NCBI RefSeq assembly: GCF_027580225.2
Contig: NC_073354.2
Span: 12,938,501 to 13,002,500 of the forward strand
Reading direction: 5' to 3'
Origin: Misgurnus anguillicaudatus
Lineage: Eukaryota; Chordata; Actinopteri; Cypriniformes; Cobitidae
DNA: 64,000 nucleotides
The translations under genes were made by a program, and so were the position numbers. This document shows, in pieces, positions 60,236-64,000 of this stretch (positions are counted from its first letter, which is position 1; each line of letters begins with the position of its first letter). The notes beneath the pieces are model-generated. The model saw nothing but the letters and a program-made list of their open reading frames with translations, searched no databases and was not told the origin of the DNA.

Positions 60236-60520
60236 TTAAAGCAACACTATGTAGTTTTTTTACCTTTAAATAATGTCTCTAAAATAATTTCAGTGATAGA
60301 ACAACTTTTAACTGGACAAATTGTACTGTTGCTCCAACCTGAGCAGCCTCCTAGCTGCTACAAGCACACTCTGAAAGTGGCAGTGGAGGGTAGGAAACAC
60401 AGCCCCGCCCCATCCCCCTGCCTGCAGAAGAGTGTCTGATACCAGGCACTGTTGCGCTTTTCAACCACATGGGGGAGCTGTAAGTCATTTTTACATGGAA
60501 ACTACATAGTGTTGCTTTAA
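60236..60520. mobile_element. TTAA element, family D copy 2
   Basis: 285 bp with a 21-base perfect inverted end, TTAAAGCAACACTATGTAGT then T on both sides, bounded by TTAA. The near-perfect ends suggest it is relatively young. Confidence 0.92.
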
Positions 60521-60960
60521 GGTGGTACTCAAACTGGGGGACATGAGGTGGTGCCAGGGGGTCCCCCGTTTTATGACATTTTATTTAAAATACATTAATT
60601 TATTATAATCTCTGTGTAATCAAACATCAGAAAAATATAGCTACTAACCAACAACACTACGGTGTATAATTGAATGTTTTGTTTAACTTAAATTCTAAGT
60701 TTGAAAATATTTTTTGTCATGAGTAGTCTTTGGGGGGCCATGAAGGGATGTACCTTACAAAAGGGGGAGCACACGCCAAAAAGTTTAAGAACCACTGGCT
60801 TAAAGAATTAAAAGTCTCCTTTGGCCTAAGCCCAAACCTAAGCCTAAAATCTGATACCTACATGCATAACCTACATGCAAATTCAAGATCGTCACATATT
60901 ATATCATATCATAACACATGCTAAACAGAAGCAAACAACAACAATTCTAATGCTAACACC

Positions 60961-61227
60961 CTACTGAATAATCCAGAAAAGACCAGCATGAGCTGGTAGC
61001 TGGTTTTAGCTGGTTTAAGGTGTCAGAAGCTGGTTTAGGCTGGTTTTCCAAGCCTGGCAAAGCTGGTCAAGCTGGTGGGTCAGCTGGTCTTCCAGCCTCA
61101 CCAGCTAAGTCCAGCTAGACCATCTTAAAAAGTGACCAAAACACAGCTAGACCAGCTTGCTACACCAGCAATACCAGCTAAAACCAGCTCACCAGTTTAT
61201 GCTGGTCTTAGCTGGATTTTTCAGTAG
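60961..61227. mobile_element. AGCTGGT-rich foldback MITE, 267 bp
   Basis: Ends CTACTGAATAATCCAG and CTACTGAAAAATCCAGC (right complemented). The interior is packed with AGCTGGT/ACCAGCT words in both orientations, so it can fold in many ways. Confidence 0.85.
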
Positions 61228-61379
61228 GGAGTAGGGGAGAACCGGGGCGAAAGTAACGTGTGACAAAAGTAACAAATCGATTTTTTCAAAGCCCTCACTA
61301 CATTTGATTTTAAACTATGACAGCATCTTTAGCATGCAACCTTTCACAAATATCACATTATTTTATTATCGTTTCCCAC

Positions 61380-61831
61380 CAGTGGCGGCCGGTAAATTAT
61401 TTTTCAAGGGCGCACAATGCGAAATTCAACAAAACATGTAATTAGCCAGCCGTGTGTGTGGGTCGTCATGTCAAAATATGTATTTGGCTCATTGTGAACT
61501 TATGTGAATCTCATGTCATGTCAAAATATGTGCCTGCTGCAGACGCTTTGAAGGGGTTTATGATAAATAAGACGTTCACATTTGTCAGATACTGTACTCA
61601 ATTAATCTCACGTGTATCAGAATTTAGTGTTAAGAGTATTTTGTGAACTCTTTTATCACAAACTCTTATGACGCGTGCGCACCAGGCACGTATTTTGACA
61701 TGACGCATGATGCACATGAGTTCACATGATGCACCTAACACATATTTTGACATGAAGAGCAACACACATGACCATCCGAACACATATTTTGAATTCACAC
61801 CCCTTGGAAGAGAAGTCACCGGCTGCCACTG
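61380..61831. mobile_element. hAT-like element (CAGTGGCGGC family) copy 2
   Basis: Ends CAGTGGCGGCCGGTAAATTA / CAGTGGCAGCCGGTGACTTC. 8-bp duplication TTTCCCAC / TTTCCCGC with one mismatch at 61372-61379 and 61832-61839. The same family as 54019-54812, without an insert. Confidence 0.92.
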
Positions 61832-62006
61832 TTTCCCGCTGGTAGGTCTGGAAAGCTGTTTTCAACCATGGTAAGTAAATTAATAAAGAGGTCATTTTTG
61901 GAATAACACGTGTTTTACATTACTTATCGATCTACAGGTTATTTAGTGCTGTAACACATCCTAAAGTTTGCCTTCTCAGAGTTTTTTAGAATAAAATAAA
62001 TCGGGT

Positions 62007-62252
62007 TTAAAGGCGGAGTGCATGATCTCTGAAAGCCAATGTTGACATTTGAAATCACCTAAACAAACACGCCCCTATCCCAATAGAATCTGGACCTTCT
62101 GTTTATAGACCCGCCCCACACATACGCAACCCAGGCAACGATGTCGGTTAGTAGACACACCCCTTACTGCTGATTAGCTACAAGTGTGTTTTGGTAGTCG
62201 GCCCGAATCCCTTTTCCAAAGCGTTTTCCGATATCGTGCACTCCGCCTTTAA
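62007..62252. mobile_element. TTAA element, family E, 246 bp
   Basis: Ends TTAAAGGCGGAGTGCATGAT / TTAAAGGCGGAGTGCACGAT, bounded by TTAA. The high arm identity suggests recent activity. Confidence 0.93.
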
Positions 62253-63483
62253 ATGTCAGTTCCTTGTTACTTTTTTCCCGCTGCTAATACTGTTATGTTG
62301 ATAATTTATATTTAATTCTATTGAATTTTTATTGTGTTCATACTGTGGATTTTTTTTTATTCTCAACAATTCAAGTTTGTACTGTTGGGTTGCTTTTGAA
62401 ACATTTGATGAAACTAAAATTTAAAATAAAATGAAGATAAAGGACAATAAAGGTCATAGTCTTGTATATGTTCTAAAAAAGAGTGTAACACAAAAATCAA
62501 CCTTGTTTTGTTGTGTTACTTTCGTCCCAGCTGATAGGTCAAAAGTAACAATGTGCTACTTAGGTTTAAAGTAAAATTATACTAAAGTTGTTTTACATTT
62601 GTTTAAAATTCCACCTGGTATTAATAGACCACACTTGTGAGTTATTGACCACAGCAAAATATATCTCTGTCTAAAACATTAGCTTTTAAAATAATTTTTT
62701 TCTAAAAAAATGTACTTTTGGCCCTGATCTCCCCTAATTATTGATTTTTTTTTTTTTTAACAAAATACCATTTAATAAGTTCATATCTTAAAACAGGACA
62801 GTATATTAAAACTGTTTTGAAAAACTACCCAGAGATTTGAACTGACTAAAAAACTGGAGCAGGTTAGCATGAACATATGTTTTGTTTTATCCAGGAATTT
62901 CTAACTTTTTAAAAATATTTCTGAGATTGTTTATATTGAACTAGAAATTTGGCTGTCCTTTGCTGTTTTGCGATGTTCCCTCAGCTGGTTTGCTTTGTTT
63001 GTTGCAAAATCCCAGTCAGGAGTTATTGCTTCCCCGTGAGGAATGAATTGGCCTTCATTCAGCTGGTCAGAGTTCTCATTCACGGTGCATTAGTGATAAT
63101 TGTGAGCTGATCTAAATGCATCACTGTGCTGTGTCTGATACCTTTATGGACAAAACATTTCCCGGTTTCCAGTAATGAGACGAAGAACGTTTGGAATCTG
63201 TGACTAATGCTGCTGTAAGGATGACTGTTCGCGTGATGTATACGAATTAACACACACATAATGCTGGACACCTGTGTCCTATCTTACATAGTCAGAATTA
63301 CATAGAGTCAATCTGGAACACATCAACATCAGACAGGCAGATTCCTATAAATGAGACAAATGGGGTTGTCTAGCTGTTACTTGTAAATTATGCCATGGTG
63401 AGGTCATATGAATCTGTTTAATGGGTGTGTTTAAGTATTCTTGTAAGCATGCATGGTGGGAAAAGTTTGACGGGCAGCTTATG

Positions 63484-63486
63484 AAA

Positions 63487-63558
<72 letters not shown>
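63484..63558. repeat. (A)21(TA)27 compound microsatellite
   Basis: About 21 A followed by about 27 TA units. The run makes an artificial poly-Lys/Ile-Tyr open frame. Exact length may be unreliable in the assembly. Confidence 0.96.
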
Positions 63559-63560
<2 letters not shown>

Positions 63561-64000
63561 GCATTTTTATATTTTAATGCATCCTACAGATGACAGTGCA
63601 TCTTTTACTGTATTAAACCTAATCCTGTACATGCTGAGTGCAAATTGCATTTTTTATTAAATTAAGGTTAATGAATTAAGTACAGTAGACATCTATAAGT
63701 CGTATGGTCTTACACACCATGTGTATATCTGTATCAACACAATCTTTTGCAATCTGACCTTTTATGAAGCAACATGAAATACCGTAGTAAACTACTCATC
63801 CATTGTTTAAAAAGTACGTCTGCCTCACTTAATGTAAGTTACACAAAAGTTATACAAGGCAAACAAATGACACTTTGACTAAATCCAGATGGGTGAAAAA
63901 GGTTTATGGCAGCACGTTGATGTTTGTGTTCTGATTCATTAGCATTAGGATGTAAATTTGATTCCACTTCTTATGTAAACGATGCTGTGGATTTCACAAT

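Larger units (their letters stand above)
61232..62736. mobile_element. TAGGGGAGA element hosting two other elements
   Basis: Ends TAGGGGAGAACCGGGGCGAA and TAGGGGAGATCAGGGCCAAA (right complemented), followed inward by AGTAAC words at the left (GAAAGTAACGTGTGACAAAA) and GTTACTTTCG / AAAAGTAACAATG at the right. It holds 61380-61831 and 62007-62252. Excluding them it is about 807 bp. No 8-bp duplication found. Confidence 0.75.
46231..64000. other. Downstream intergenic region
   Basis: 17.8 kb with no supported gene. It is largely covered by the elements listed below. The stretches 50006-50940, 51140-51756, 53315-54010 (apart from a GC-rich patch), 56400-57780, 58000-58740, 59484-60235 and 62737-63483 show nothing recognisable. 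Confidence 0.75.

Noticed and set aside
60961..61227. Chi-like recombination sites (GCTGGTGG)
   Set aside because: Chi is a bacterial RecBCD signal; here the words belong to a eukaryotic foldback element.

Overview
The window looks like nuclear DNA of a teleost fish, most likely a cypriniform (carp or zebrafish relative). The evidence is one gene with GT-AG introns of 0.4 to at least 17 kb, a fish-like PLPP3 protein, and a very dense load of short non-autonomous DNA transposons (hAT-type with 8-bp target duplications and TTAA-bounded types), tRNA-derived SINEs and microsatellites. Species assignment is inference. There are no prokaryotic genes, rRNA genes, convincing tRNA genes or CRISPR arrays.

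The only well-supported gene is plpp3 (phospholipid phosphatase 3, also ppap2b/LPP3) on the + strand. Its first coding exon is not in the window, so bases 1-17274 are read as the 3' part of intron 1. The coding exons are 17275-17429 (2a, alternative), 17833-17990 (2b, the orthologue of the usual mammalian exon 2), 19762-20042, 20554-20611, 34350-34526 and 44191-44319. A 3'UTR of about 1.9 kb runs to a polyadenylation signal at 46207-46212. Exons 3 to 6 carry all three lipid-phosphate-phosphatase signature motifs and an RGD tripeptide.

The most interesting biology is the pair of homologous exons 2a and 2b. Both enter in phase 1 and leave in phase 0, and each encodes a complete alternative extracellular loop 1. 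Using both, or neither, gives a stop codon within six codons, so the reading frame itself enforces a mutually exclusive choice. Exon 2a resembles the alternative exon known in mammalian PLPP1 more than it resembles exon 2b. A CT/GT microsatellite lies directly in front of exon 2b. Exon 3 has GG instead of AG at its acceptor, which means a variant, an assembly error or a rare non-canonical site.

Introns 1, 4 and 5 and the 17.8 kb downstream of the gene are mosaics of mobile elements. Highlights are a three-level nest at 27513-29620, a hAT-like element keeping a decayed BED zinc-finger start (26239-27433), a 13-copy 41-bp minisatellite inside an inverted-repeat element (22024-22725), a short-period tandem array inside another element (41060-41576), and nests at 51757-53314, 54019-54812 and 61232-62736. 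No second gene could be established downstream; two short minus-strand stretches are flagged only as leads.
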